Positions 51,101 to 60,840 of a stretch of 64,000 bases of DNA are shown here, one piece after another; the first letter of the stretch is position 1, and the number at the start of each line of letters is the position of its first letter. Below the pieces are notes generated by a model. The model was given only the letters and a program-made list of their open reading frames with translations. It was not told the origin of the DNA and ran no database searches. The stretch is taken from positions 24,601,733-24,665,732 of the forward strand of contig JAJKFL010000039.1 in the NCBI GenBank assembly GCA_021186555.1, written 5' to 3'. Made by a program: the position numbers and the translations under genes. This DNA is from Reticulitermes speratus (Eukaryota; Arthropoda; Insecta; Blattodea; Rhinotermitidae).

Positions 51101-54100
51101 CGTAGATGATGCTTCATGGACTTGAAGGCCGCTTCCCAAAGACCGCCAAAGTGTGGAGATCGCGGGGGAATGAAATGCCACCTTAGACTACAGGTAGCCG
51201 CATAGTCCTGCAAAATCTCTAAGGAATTGCTGATCCTGGAATAAAGTTCTCATCGCGCTTAGTTCTCTGTTAGCACCTACAAAGGTGGTGCCGTTGTCAC
51301 TGTACATATCCTGGACGTGACCCCGTCGGGATACGAACCTCCTGAGAGCGACGATAAAGGCTTGTGAGGTTAGGTCACTGACTAATTCAATGTGCACAGC
51401 TCTAGTACTGAAACAGACAAAGATTGCGATGTAGCACTTGTATAGGACCTTGCTCCGTGGAGACCCTCTCTTGACATTGACTGGGCCAGCAAAGTCTATA
51501 CCAGTTGTCAAAAATGGCCGTGTCGCTTGCACGCGAGTCCTTGGCAACTGGCCCATGAGTGGGTGAGTGCTGTTAGCCTTAAGTCTGAAACTGGTAAACA
51601 CTTGTGTATCACAGAGCGTATAGTCTGTCTGGCTCTTGGGATCCAATATTTAGTGCGCAGAGATGCAAGCACTAGTTGAGTCCCGGCATGAAGGAGTCTA
51701 GTATGCTCATTTGAAATGAGCAGCTTCGTGAGATGGTGATGCGGCGAGAGAATTATCTGGTGTTTGGATTCAAATTCCAAGTCTGAGTTGTTGAGTCTTC
51801 CTCCCACACGCAGAATTCACTTCTGATCGACAAATGGGTTGAGACTTAAGATAGTACTTTTTCTTGAGAGAGGTTGATTCTGACGAAGTGCTGTTATCTC
51901 TCGATAGTAAGTTACATGTTGGGCGATTCTTATGCATGTCTGTGCTGCTTCTTCAAGTTCCCTTGATGAGATTGACTGGCTGAGACATTCAGATGATGGA
52001 CGACAATTGTGGATGAATCGTCTACAATAGGCGATTACTCGAATGAGCTTGTTGTATGATGAGAATTTCAGTATTACATCATCTGAGGGTTGTGAAGTGG
52101 CCAGAAGTGTGAAGACTGGTCTCTCTTCTGGTCCCGGCGTTTCAAAGTCGTTCATGAAGTCATTGTAGGCCTGGCGTGCCTCTGGCAGGTTGTGCAGCCG
52201 CGTTCCAATGACAGTAGTCTTCGCTTAGCTTGCGAGTACGATTCTGCCAGTGGTCCGTTTGGACGACGTGGTAGACGTACAACATAGCGACCAGTTTGAT
52301 TTCTGGTGGTATTGTGTGTGAAGTGGTCTTCACACCTCATATCTTCTGGAGTTTGTGGCTTCTGTGGGAGATCTTCAAGTTCCCAAAAGCGCTGCAGCCT
52401 TAAGTCCAGGGAGCTGTCTTCTAGAGTGAGGAAGGATCGGTGGGGGTGGGTAACTTGAGTCCTCAGTTTCGGTGCCTGGTATTTCCCGGAGATGATCCGG
52501 CCCGGAGGACCAAAATGTTAAGTAACACAAAGATATAATACTAAGAATAATCGGAGGACCATATATATTTAACAGACTGTACCACAGGTCGCCTGTTCAT
52601 TTCTATCAGATGCAAACATGTGCACTTCACAATTACATACACTGAGAGGATTGATCACAAGTTACAAACACTTGGCAAGACACAGTTGCCTAGTAATCAT
52701 TATTCAAGATCACAAGAATCACCTGGCTGCAGAGAGCCAACCAAAATAACCGATTTAGGTTCACACCCTTACACACTTCCATGGACAATAGCCGCTCGGG
52801 CGACAACTATTACACAATGACACTGAATCTATATCACTAATTACAATATAGCGGCAAGACAAGGTTGCCTGGAATAGTTATAAACTCAAGAAGTCACATG
52901 GCCGCAGAGAGCCAGCTAAAAACAGACCTTCAGTCTACGCACTGTTGCACACAACGATAGCTCGCCACAGTCACGCGGGAACATAGACGCTACTACCGTA
53001 TATTCTCGAATCTAATCCGCACCCTTTTTACAGTTTTAGAGGGCTAAAAATATCAGAGATGCGGATTAGATTCGCGGTCTAGAGCTGGATTTTGGAAAAA
53101 TGATTGAGCTTCTGTACGTGCCGTAAGAACAATACAATACAATAATCTATTATTTTATTATTTATTATTATAATTTATTATTCATCAGACTCGCCGTCAT
53201 CACTCATAACTGAATCGTTATCCGTGCTCTCCACCCAGTCACTATCATCTTTATCTTCAACATCGTCCTCCCATACAATGTCATCGCTGCCTTGTGTTTC
53301 CGCCATAGTCGAACGTTGCTTTCATCAACTCCAAAAATTGCAGCGGCTTTGCGGTTCCCATTCTCCTCTGCGCACCGAATAACTTCACGTTTGAACTTTG
53401 CCGTATATGAGAGTCGTTCAGATTTCAGGCGTTCCTCTTCCATAACTACGGTACACGACAAATTGGAACAAGCACCTCCCACGTTTCAAAACTAAGGCTC
53501 AGCTGGCTTCAGACGAGAATGCGCACGTCTGTTGAGAAAGGCCCCGCCTCTATCGGTGTGACTCATCGGCCACAGGCGTAGCGTCGGATTTTAACGCATT
53601 GGTAACATCCAATATTATTCAATCAGTCGTCCCGTGGGCAAGGGGTGGTTGAAGGAAAGGTGCGGATTAGAATCGCGAACTAACTTTTTTCGTTTAAGAA
53701 ATCGCCAAAACCTGAGTGCGGATTAGATTCGAGAATATACGGTATATTAGCTAAAACACGCTACCTCTAGGGGGAAGAGTCATAGCCACGCATGAGAGAA
53801 CAGTGTGCACTGCTGTCCTCTAAGTGGATCTACCTAAAACTACTAACTAATACTGAACAGGCATATATTTTCCAATTTTGTCTTGTACTGAACCTCCCTT
53901 TCCTCACCCCCTTCCCCTTTCTTTATTACTCTCAAGAGGAGGGTTGCTATAAAATAGGTATTAATTTCAGGCAATGCAACACCAAATTGCCCATAGTAGC
54001 TACAGAAATTGAATGTGCTCGTCTGTTGGTGTATAATGCAGCTCGTCTGCTGGAAGCAGGGCAACCATTCGTCAAACAGGCTTCAATGGCAAAATACTAT

Positions 54101-55993
54101 GCTCTGGTAGGTATAAACCAGTAATGGAGAACCATTCATATGCATGCCATTTAAGAGGCATGTGTTAATTTTGGTTGACACTGGTGTGAAACAGTTTGAA
54201 GTTTCAAAATGTAGAAGTTATTCTTGTGCCTGAAAACCAGGGAGTTTATTGTGCACATAAGCTTGTTACTGGTTGGTGGCTCTGAGCATAGTGGTGTAGT
54301 GGTAATTCTTAGGCTTGTATTTGGTACGTGCTTGTTTTGAATATCAGCTGGTACACCTGGTATTCTTAGGTGTTTTGGTTTTAATCAGATCCTCCATGCA
54401 AATTCTGGGATACTGTATCAATTAAACCATGGCTGGATCCTTCCAAAGTCATCATTCACCAGTTTTCATGTTATCTGACTGTAGTCTGCAATACTGATAG
54501 CATCATAAAATAAATAATTACATTTGAGTGGCCAGCATTATGCTATGAATTAAGGATTGTACTCCAACTATTTAGTGGTCTGATGGTAGCAACTTTGAGT
54601 GCTAGGAATGATAGTTATTTATTTCATATTAAATGTACTTCATAATAAAAACATGATTTAAACTTTTTTTGCATGCAAGTTGGCAAAATGATATAATTTT
54701 GGACAACCAGCCTTGTCAATGTGTAACATGATAGAGATAAATATGGCTCCAAAATGTTGGACTAGGTTCCAGATTGATACAGATGACTGCCTGAGAAGAC
54801 TGTATGACTTAAGATCTTGTAGACTGCAAAGCAGGAGAAGAGAAACATAGTTACCTTTTACTTTTTACTTGCTAGCTGCTAGGCACATTTCAACTTCATA
54901 GTAATTTTGTAATGTGCATTATCATCTTCAGGTACATGATGAAATATAGTGTGGCAGACTTGTACTGACATTTCAGAAGAACCTGCCATCTCCATCAACA
55001 GGGTAGATGCACGAGACGTGCTTAGGAAATCAAATATGAATTTAGGGACGGCAGATGAGTGCAGGCCTGTGGGCAAACGGAGAAATAAGGAGAGCAAAGT
55101 AACTAGCATGGGGCCCTAAAGGCCAGCACTAGTGTCACTGCTGTCCTTCCCTTCTTCCTGCTGGTTTGCTCAAAGCCGAGTCCTGGTCCACACTATCCCC
55201 ATATCTACCAGACTGCAAGGTATCATATCCTAGCAGACAGCAATCTTTATAGCAACTGCCCATCAGAGCCTCAGATTTGCATTTCTGTCAATTTTCTCTT
55301 TCAGCTTGTGTTCATGGACTGAATTTTAGAATGCTTTGATTACTCTTTCAGTATACCTTTAATGTGTTTCTCTTTGCCTGTGCCCCATTATATTTATAAT
55401 GCCAGAAAATAGTGCACAGGATTCCTACACATCCCTTGCCAGTTTGTGGGGAAAGTATCTTCTGTCCTCAAACCCACATGTTACATGAAGTTTAAAATGA
55501 AATAATCAATGTAAAACATCTAAATAATTGCTAGTCACTGTTCTATATACTCATGATATGAAGCCCTCTGTGAATGAAGTTGAGTGAATATGTATTGAAA
55601 GGTAGCCGTCTATCCCACTTTCTTAGCTTGCACGTCCCTGCTTTGTGATGACTGAAGTGGGCACCCGGTCTGTTTAGACTTTCCATATAGTCCATAAAAT
55701 TCCTTTCATATCCTCCATATACAGTGTTCAAACCAAAACACAGTGTAATCAAAATTAGCATGATTCGCATGTAACTGTCTTGTTCAGTGTATTCTCCCAT
55801 TTACTTTGTTTTAGAAATGGCAGTTACTACAACAGCCAAGTGTATTGACTGGATGGGTGGTGTTGGATTTACAAAAGACTTCCCTCAGGAAAAGTTCTAC
55901 AGAGATTGCAAGGTTGGAACTATTTATGAGGGAACAAGTAACATACAACTCAATACAATTGCGAAGTACATTGAACAAGATTACACCATGTGA
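39183..55993 (+). CDS. ACADSB: Short/branched-chain acyl-CoA dehydrogenase, mitochondrial (frame breaks)
   Basis: Exons: 39183-39212, 41387-41537, 43367-43467, 44584-44790, 45416-45585, 47238-47363, 47762-47944, 53971-54106 (or -54110), 55815-55993 (TGA). Expected length is about 428 residues (human 432). It is an FAD flavoprotein oxidising 2-methylbutyryl-CoA and similar acyl-CoAs in isoleucine breakdown. Family landmarks: the tiny first exon [10 protein letters not shown] starts a mitochondrial presequence; then [31 protein letters not shown] (FAD binding), [36 protein letters not shown], and [14 protein letters not shown] carrying the catalytic glutamate. Oddities: exon 5 is 170 bp where 171 is needed; exon 8 has one extra base after its eighth codon; and the exon 8/9 junction needs either a donor 4 bp downstream or a lost G. 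Intron 7 contains a nested retrotransposon. Confidence 0.88.
39535..39745 (-). mobile_element. SINE family 2 copy, head at 39745
   Basis: The minus-strand head has box B-like GTTCGATCCCAGGTC near 39675. The body contains the mirror of CTCAGAGGAGAACCTGCCCC. Related bodies occur at 31090-31195 and 48075-48250. Confidence 0.55.
42117..42262. repeat. Dispersed foldback repeat, copy 3
   Basis: In ACADSB intron 2. The arms, about TTCTTGGATATGACACTGTG and ACAGCATCATATTTCAGAAG, are closely spaced, with GAACCACTCGCCCAATAACA mirroring the left side. Same family as the two copies in CFAP43. Confidence 0.65.
42523..42546 (+). repeat. (GTT)n microsatellite
   Basis: Eight GTT units in ACADSB intron 2. 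Confidence 0.9.
42715..42905 (-). mobile_element. SINE family 3 copy, tRNA-like head at right end
   Basis: The minus-strand head has box A-like TGGTGTAGTGGTAATGC and box B-like GGTTCAAATCC, then a body toward 42715 (mirror of GATTTGGGAGGAAGCGG). A related body is at 36310-36450, and a related head at 32145-32230. Confidence 0.6.
43485..43760 (+). mobile_element. tRNA-derived SINE, diverged copy
   Basis: Same body order as 12871-13143 (CATCCAGACCAGTTCTGGGG, CTGGGGGTAAAGTGGCAGGG, CATCTAGTGCTGAGGTTAAG), with about 20-25 percent visible differences and a decayed box B. In ACADSB intron 3. Confidence 0.7.
44978..45024 (-). ncRNA. Eroded hammerhead-like motif in ACADSB intron 4
   Basis: Minus strand: TGAC, TTGAGAA (two departures from the box consensus), a GGC..GCT helix, GAAA, ACATGTA, GTCA pairing with the TGAC. 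Clearly the same motif family, but decayed. Confidence 0.35.
48075..48250 (-). mobile_element. SINE family 2 copy
   Basis: Shares TACTTGGAGAGGGATCTGTC and ATGAATATGGAGTATCAGTG with the other family 2 copies. The head region at about 48210-48245 is eroded. Confidence 0.5.
49931..50515 (-). repeat. 3' LTR of the BEL/Pao element
   Basis: 585 bp, nearly identical to 52516-53859 once the nested element is removed. It ends at the polypurine tract next to 50516. Differences from the partner LTR are mostly single transitions. Confidence 0.88.
50561..52340 (-). pseudogene. BEL/Pao pol remnant (RT start, integrase)
   Basis: Read from 52340 downward. A fragment with the RT entry motif GRYVVRLP runs, across a frame shift, directly into the post-RNase H linker. 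The RT catalytic YxDD block and RNase H are therefore deleted. Next come the integrase zinc-binding region (HTRLLHAG, spaced H..H and a partial C..C), the integrase core (TGIDFAGP with the first Asp, [15 protein letters not shown] with the second Asp, [14 protein letters not shown] with the Glu), and the tail domain with LTPGHFLIG, typical of BEL/Pao. At least three frame breaks split it. It was probably made by an internal deletion followed by decay. Confidence 0.85.
52516..53859 (-). repeat. 5' LTR of the BEL/Pao element, split by a nested transposon
   Basis: The two LTR parts are 52516-52995 and 53743-53859. The sequence resumes exactly where it left off relative to the intact LTR, allowing for a duplicated TA. 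The internal region begins next to 52515 with a GGTCCTCCGGGCCGG-like stretch that could act as primer-binding region. Confidence 0.85.
52996..53742 (-). mobile_element. Nested pogo/Tigger-like DNA transposon, internally deleted
   Basis: 747 bp inserted into the LTR at a TA, which is duplicated on both sides (52994-52995 and 53743-53744). The terminal inverted repeats are about 27 bp, beginning CCGTATATTCTCGAATC and perfectly mirrored at the other end. The minus-strand ORF 53482-53204 encodes a psq/CENP-B-type helix-turn-helix ([35 protein letters not shown]). Just after it, in another frame, lies an acidic tail typical of the end of Tigger-type transposases. The DDE catalytic middle is missing, so this is a deletion derivative. 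Confidence 0.8.
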
Positions 55994-56134
55994 CTATGGT
56001 GATATGTTCCCACATATTCAATAACACAAGGTATTTTATTCTTTTGGGAAAAGTCAGGATCACTTGTATATGCATGTTGGAGAATTATATGCAATAATTT
56101 ATACAAATCATAATCTCATTATTTTTTATATTCT

Positions 56135-56140
56135 TTTATT
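56135..56140 (-). promoter_or_regulatory. Polyadenylation signal after POMK
   Basis: AATAAA on the minus strand (TTTATT on +), about 70 bp after the POMK stop. No such signal exists between the SRR1-like, FMC1 and POMK ORFs, so this is the only obvious 3' end for the three-gene array. Confidence 0.6.
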
Positions 56141-56207
56141 ATAAAGCAAGGAATAAGAAGATTATATTCTGTATACATTTATAAAGAGGAGTTACTTCAT
56201 GTACCCA

Positions 56208-57143
56208 TTACAAGTCACTATCCAATTCCTCTATGGCTTTTATATATCCCTTCACAAGTTGGTTTGCTGTAGGTCGCCTTTCAGGATTTGGATTTTTGCA
56301 GCTTTTATGCAGAGAAAACAAATGATAGCGTGCCATATCACTGTTTGGAACATCTCCCAGAAAATATTCACAAACAGATGCAGCTTTCCATATATCAGTC
56401 TTCTCATTATATCCTGGCATTTTATTGTCACTGAAAGGGCTTGAGAAGGGCCATAACTGTTCTGGTGCAACAAAGGTACCAGTGAGTTGCTGATGGCCAC
56501 ACTTGACACCAAGATTAAGTTTGCGGTTAACCTCTGGTAAAGCATCAAGATCATTTAATATTAGTGTAAGATTATCAGTTACCAAAAGCTGACTCAGCAG
56601 TTTCACTAGGTCATTGGAATCACACATCACTCGAGTACCAGACGGACTGTTATGCAAATATGCCAGTAATAATGCATAATTCAAACAGAGTTTCAACCTG
56701 AATTTCAAGTTACGCACAGAGATCTGTGTAATATTTACAGCATTCCCATTCTTATGGTATTCAGTTAAAATAATATTCCCTACTTCACAGAATCCTACCA
56801 GCTGAACCACAAATGGACTAGGCTGAAATAATTTTAGCATATGTAAACCATACTTAAAGTCATTTAAATAATGGGGATTGTTGAGTTGAGAATATGCCAG
56901 AAAGAACTCTTTCCATGTTGCTTTATACACAGCCTTAACTGCACCCAAACCTATTAATTCTTTCACAGCAATGGACTCTAATTCTAGACAGGTCAACCAA
57001 GGATGACAGGAAGTCATACCTGGCAAACGAAAATACCCAAAACTACACTGTGAACTACCAACAAAGATGTGGTGTTTAAAAATCAGAACAGAGATGGCTG
57101 ATAATGGTACTAAAATAAAAGAGACTAGTATCCAGTTTCTCAT
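56208..57143 (-). CDS. POMK: Protein O-mannose kinase
   Basis: Single-exon ORF of 311 residues (human about 350). It is a type II ER membrane glycokinase that phosphorylates the O-mannose of alpha-dystroglycan's core trisaccharide. Residues about 5-24 are a hydrophobic signal-anchor. The luminal stem has CSFGYFRLPGM and CHPWLTC. The kinase fold follows: GLGAVKAVYKATWK as the loop/lysine region, LTEYHKNGN, and LLAYLHNSPSGTRVMCDSNDLVK, identical to vertebrate POMK over the GTRVMCDSNDL core. NDLDALP replaces the usual DFG region, followed by FVAPEQLWPF, DIWK and ERRPTA. The start at 57143 has A at -3 and lies 14 bp after the FMC1 stop. I see no intron. Confidence 0.93.
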   Translation of the reverse strand: MRNWILVSFILVPLSAISVLIFKHHIFVGSSQCSFGYFRLPGMTSCHPWLTCLELESIAVKELIGLGAVKAVYKATWKEFFLAYSQLNNPHYLNDFKYGLHMLKLFQPSPFVVQLVGFCEVGNIILTEYHKNGNAVNITQISVRNLKFRLKLCLNYALLLAYLHNSPSGTRVMCDSNDLVKLLSQLLVTDNLTLILNDLDALPEVNRKLNLGVKCGHQQLTGTFVAPEQLWPFSSPFSDNKMPGYNEKTDIWKAASVCEYFLGDVPNSDMARYHLFSLHKSCKNPNPERRPTANQLVKGYIKAIEELDSDL

Positions 57144-57157
57144 TGTAAAATATTACA

Positions 57158-57472
57158 TCATTTAGGATCATGTGGCAACTTGAAGCCCAACATATCAGCT
57201 GTTTCCTTGAAAGAACGTTCACCTTTTCCATGGTACTGATCACAGATTTCTTTGTACCGCCTTTGACTTTGGAGGTAGCAAAGGTATGATGAGGCCAAGA
57301 ATTTCATTTCTTCCTGTGCCTTGCAGAGCTGCTGATCAGTTTCTTTGTATTTGTGGAACTGCATCATTATGTACTTCACTAGTAAGGAGTCATGGAGTTT
57401 CTTCTCCGAGCTGAAATACCGTATTTCAGATATCAGCTGGCGAAGAGTCCTTACAACCCCTGTATGTGACAT
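57158..57472 (-). CDS. FMC1: FMC1, mitochondrial F1-ATPase assembly factor
   Basis: Single-exon ORF of 104 residues (human 113). It assists assembly of ATP synthase F1 through the ATP12-type chaperone in the matrix (known of the family). Matching stretches: LRQLISEIRYFSS near the N-terminus (LYR-like helix), LCKAQEEMKFLASSYLCYL mid-protein, YHGKGERS, and a C-terminus GFKLPHDPK very like the vertebrate GLKLPHQP. The start AAACATGTC has a good context. It begins 29 bp after the SRR1-like stop and ends 14 bp before the POMK start. The stop overlaps a start-stop pair (AAATGATGTAA), giving a two-codon mini-ORF in the gap. Confidence 0.92.
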   Translation of the reverse strand: MSHTGVVRTLRQLISEIRYFSSEKKLHDSLLVKYIMMQFHKYKETDQQLCKAQEEMKFLASSYLCYLQSQRRYKEICDQYHGKGERSFKETADMLGFKLPHDPK

Positions 57473-57501
57473 GTTTATGGGTTATAAATGATAGTAAACA
57501 C

Positions 57502-58410
57502 TTAACTTTCCACTTTCAATCCCGAAATTAATTTACTTGTAATAAATTCAGTTTCATCGACACTATATTTTGGTTCTTCACACAAATTCCAGAAATCCTG
57601 TGAAAGAGAGGCAAGTCTCTCTTGTGGAAAAATGTGGATAGCAATGTCATTAAATATATCTTTATATCTGAAAGAATTATCTAAGCTAAATTCCTCTGTA
57701 TATGGAATAATATTGAGGATGTATCCTGCACTGACATTCAAAATGCGTTTAGGCTGAGATTCGATAATTTTGGAGAAGCTATTGCTGAATATGATGCAAT
57801 GTTTAAGTTCAGGATTCCAGTTAGTCCACAAAAAGTTATTAGTCAATTGTTTGGGACAGTGTGGAAGATATACCAATGTCACTGTATCAGGAGTGATTTT
57901 GCGTTTGCCTTCTTCATTTGCTGTAATAACTTCACACCCTAGTTCCCTAAGTATTTCAATCTCCGTGCTGTAAAATACAGGATCAAAGATGCAGACATTG
58001 GCAGAAAAATGATCTTTCAAAGACAAGAGAAGACCAAATTGGTAGCGAGATTCCACACAGTCCACAAAGTGACCGAGTCCGTAGCAGATAATTTCTTTCA
58101 CTCCCAGGAAGTTCAGCTGGTTCAGTCCTTGATTTAATTTTATTAGTACAGATGAATAGAAATCACATGTTGCAACTTCTTGTTTGGTCAGTAATATCCT
58201 CCTGAAAAGATAAACAAGATATTTTCCCTTCACATTCAAGTGTCTAGTTTACATACTTATACAGAGAAAATTACATTACCTTATACCAGTCTCTTTATTA
58301 ATCTTCACTTTATGACTCTCTGAACCTGTAGCTACCAACCCTTTCTGAGTGGTCTCTGTATTTCTTCTCCTCCTTTTCGTTTTCACATATATGAAGTCGT
58401 CATCTGGCAT
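57502..58410 (-). CDS. SRRD: SRR1-like (SRRD) domain protein
   Basis: Two coding exons, 58410-58280 and 58201-57502, 276 residues. Exon 1 encodes MPDDDFIYVKTKRRRR, a basic N-terminus typical of animal SRR1-like proteins. The SRR1 domain follows with IICYGLGHF at about residues 82-90, VCIFDPVFYSTEIEILRELGC, and DTVTLVYLPHCP, the conserved order of the family. The molecular role is poorly known: the family is named after Arabidopsis SRR1 (clock and light signalling), and animal members are implicated in heme-related regulation. The sequence just above the ATG (TTTTCAGAAATG) is an acceptor, so a non-coding first exon probably lies farther up, possibly beyond the foldback element at 58481-59257. 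Confidence 0.88.
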
Positions 58411-58480
58411 TTCTGAAAACACATTTTGCAAGGTGATTACTATACCTACTGGCAACTGATTCTTTATAACAAAAGAACTG

Positions 58481-59257
58481 TTGATTAACTCACACCAACA
58501 AATGCACCAAGTTTGTCACTGATTTCTTTGTTAAAAGTTTACCCCAATACGCATTTCGGCACTTCTATATTGCCATCATCAGGGGATTGTTGGAGTTTGT
58601 ACATAGACCAATGTTCTTGAGTTACATCAGAACAGTTGCGTCAATATTCGTTATTACCACTGTATAAAATTGTATAAAATTGTACAATAGTAGCACTGTT
58701 AAATTGCTAAAATTAATAGTAAAACAGTGTGGTATATTATATTAAACTACATGCTGTGATATAATTCATAAATTATTGGCAGCGTGGTCCGGTGTGCTGT
58801 TTTGTGCCGGTTATCTGTGTGTATTGCTGTATGGTAGAACCTCCTCCTTTCGTGTCTGCGTGGCTTGTCTCTGTGGCTTGCAGACACGAAAGAAGGAGGT
58901 TCTACCATACAGCAATACACACAGATAACCGGCACAAAACAGCACACCGGACCACGCTGCCAATAATTTATGAATTATATCACAGCATGTAGTTTAATAT
59001 AATATACCACACTGTTTTACTATTAATTTTAGTAATTTAACAGTGCTACTATTGTACAATTTTATACATAGTGGTAATAACGAATACTGACGCAACTGTT
59101 CTGATGTAACCTAAGAACATCGGTATATGTACAAACTCCAACAATCCCCCTGATGATGGCAATGTAGAAGTGCCAAAATGCATATTGGGGTAAGACTTTT
59201 AATAAAGAAATCAGTGACAAACTTGTTTTGGTGCATTTGTTGGTGTGAGTTAATCAA
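58481..59257. repeat. 777-bp foldback element with hammerhead-like motifs
   Basis: Near-perfect inverted repeat. The arms are about 380 bp and the spacer about 20 bp (58860-58879). Outer ends read TTGATTAACTCACACC and its mirror. Near each end, pointing outward-in, is a CTGATGA..GCC(G/A)AAA motif. The two long mirror ORFs inside are only a consequence of the symmetry. No transposase is present, so it is a non-autonomous foldback or MITE-like repeat. Confidence 0.85.
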
Positions 59258-60815
59258 TTGTACAAAAATGCACGGTAAATATAACGTGAAAAAAAAGAAC
59301 TGTTATTTGAAACTCTGTGTCATTGAATTCAAATCTGGCCAAGTTATTGGCTATGACAGTTGCAAATCATGCAAATGTTTCTCCCAACATCTTTCAGGCA
59401 CTAAAATTTATACAAGAGGAAATTCTGTAGAGCTATAGTTCTGCATTTTTAATTATTCAACTGCTCTCTAAAACATTTAAGAACAGAATCTGTCCAAGAA
59501 CATGCTATTACAAAATGCTTAAAGGAAATTTTTTTGGTATGTACAGCTAGGAATGATGATGATAACAACATTCCTTTAACATGAATCTCATGTTATTCCT
59601 GTTTCTGCTGTCTTGCCCTTAACTGTGAAAACATCTGTACAAATGCTTTTCACAACTTCAGAATATTTTTGTTTCATATTCGTGAAACTGGCCAGAAGTA
59701 GACACGTCCTCAATGAGTACTCTAAATTTCTACAAGGCTCTAGGCTTGCCCACTTGCCATATATGCCACATGCACATAGTAACATGGCAACTGTACACGT
59801 TATTTAGGGCTTTGTGTTCCTTGTGAATTTTCATACCAATAACCATTTGACAGGTGATAAAAATTTAGGTCATCAATACAGGTACACCATAGGTATATGA
59901 CACACCACTGGGTATCCAGGTAGAAACTGGTACCGATACCAGTATACACATACAAAAGGTCCATGTAAACACAGACATCCAGCTAGTATGAACATGGGTA
60001 CATGACACCAACGATATCCTTGCAAGTGTGTATATGCGTATAGTGCCCTAGCATAAATGGTCGGCAACAAAAGCTATCGTGCTTTAATTGTATTACGTAT
60101 CACTATATTCTAAATGCCTGGCTTTTAACATGACCAGTTAAGAAAAACGTGGTTATTACATACACATACAAGCTACTCTTCGCGAGACGAGGTAACAGAC
60201 CTGGCCACTGGCACACCAATGAAACCTCGGAAGGTTTTCCTCCTGCAAGCTACACACAACGCCTTACATTACGATTACGTCACACAACAATATTTAATGT
60301 GTAGTACTGCAGTCGATCGATTTTATATTCTAGTAGGCTGTGGACTTCATTATCCAATGTTGGATAAACTGTAACTGGCAGTGGTGATTGCAATGTTGCC
60401 ATGTTGCGAGTTTCAGCACTCCGTGACTTATTTGTCTCACTGTGGAGGTGCGGGTAGGCTGGTGGATGGTTTGTGGGGTAGGCAACGTGAGCAGTATTAG
60501 GCACAACAGAAACATCCGTTTTCTCCCAGAATTAAAATCTAAGTGTCCGTTGTGTAACAGTTGACAATTAAGTAAATACGGGTTTACGTACTGACTACTG
60601 AAGATGAATACGGATTTCCTAACCCCATTTCTAGTTTACAAGCATAAAAGGGTTGTGATTACTAACTAGTAATATGTGGTAGATGTCGCGATGTTATTCT
60701 GCACTAGCTGCCGGAAATACCAGTATTTAAGTGTGTTAACTACAATTATGTTGTGATTTGTACCAGTGGCGAAAAGCATTTTGAAGGTATTTGACAAGCA
60801 GAACTTCGTTTGCAG
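59258..60815. other. Intergenic region
   Basis: No conserved exon recognised. The segment about 60180-60560 is less AT-rich and has more CpG than its surroundings. It could hold divergent promoters for the + gene at 60841 and for a distal non-coding exon of the SRR1 array. Confidence 0.4.
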
Positions 60816-60840
60816 GTAACCCATAATTGATGCAAGAGTA

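Larger units (their letters stand above)
49931..53859 (-). mobile_element. Internally deleted BEL/Pao LTR retrotransposon in ACADSB intron 7
   Basis: The element lies on the minus strand. LTRs are 49931-50515 and 52516-53859; the latter is interrupted by a nested element and is about 600 bp without it. Both read TG..CA on the element strand. A 5-bp target-site duplication GGCAT flanks it (just before 49931 and from 53860). A purine-rich tract (CCCCCC on the + strand, 50518-50525) abuts the 3' LTR. The two LTRs differ at only a handful of positions plus an 11-bp indel, so insertion was fairly recent. The internal part is only 2 kb: gag, protease and the RT/RNase H core are missing, while the integrase region survives in broken frames. 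The copy is non-autonomous. Confidence 0.88.

Noticed and set aside
58747..58992. Two nearly identical ORFs on opposite strands
   Set aside because: Consequence of the palindromic foldback, not a protein family.
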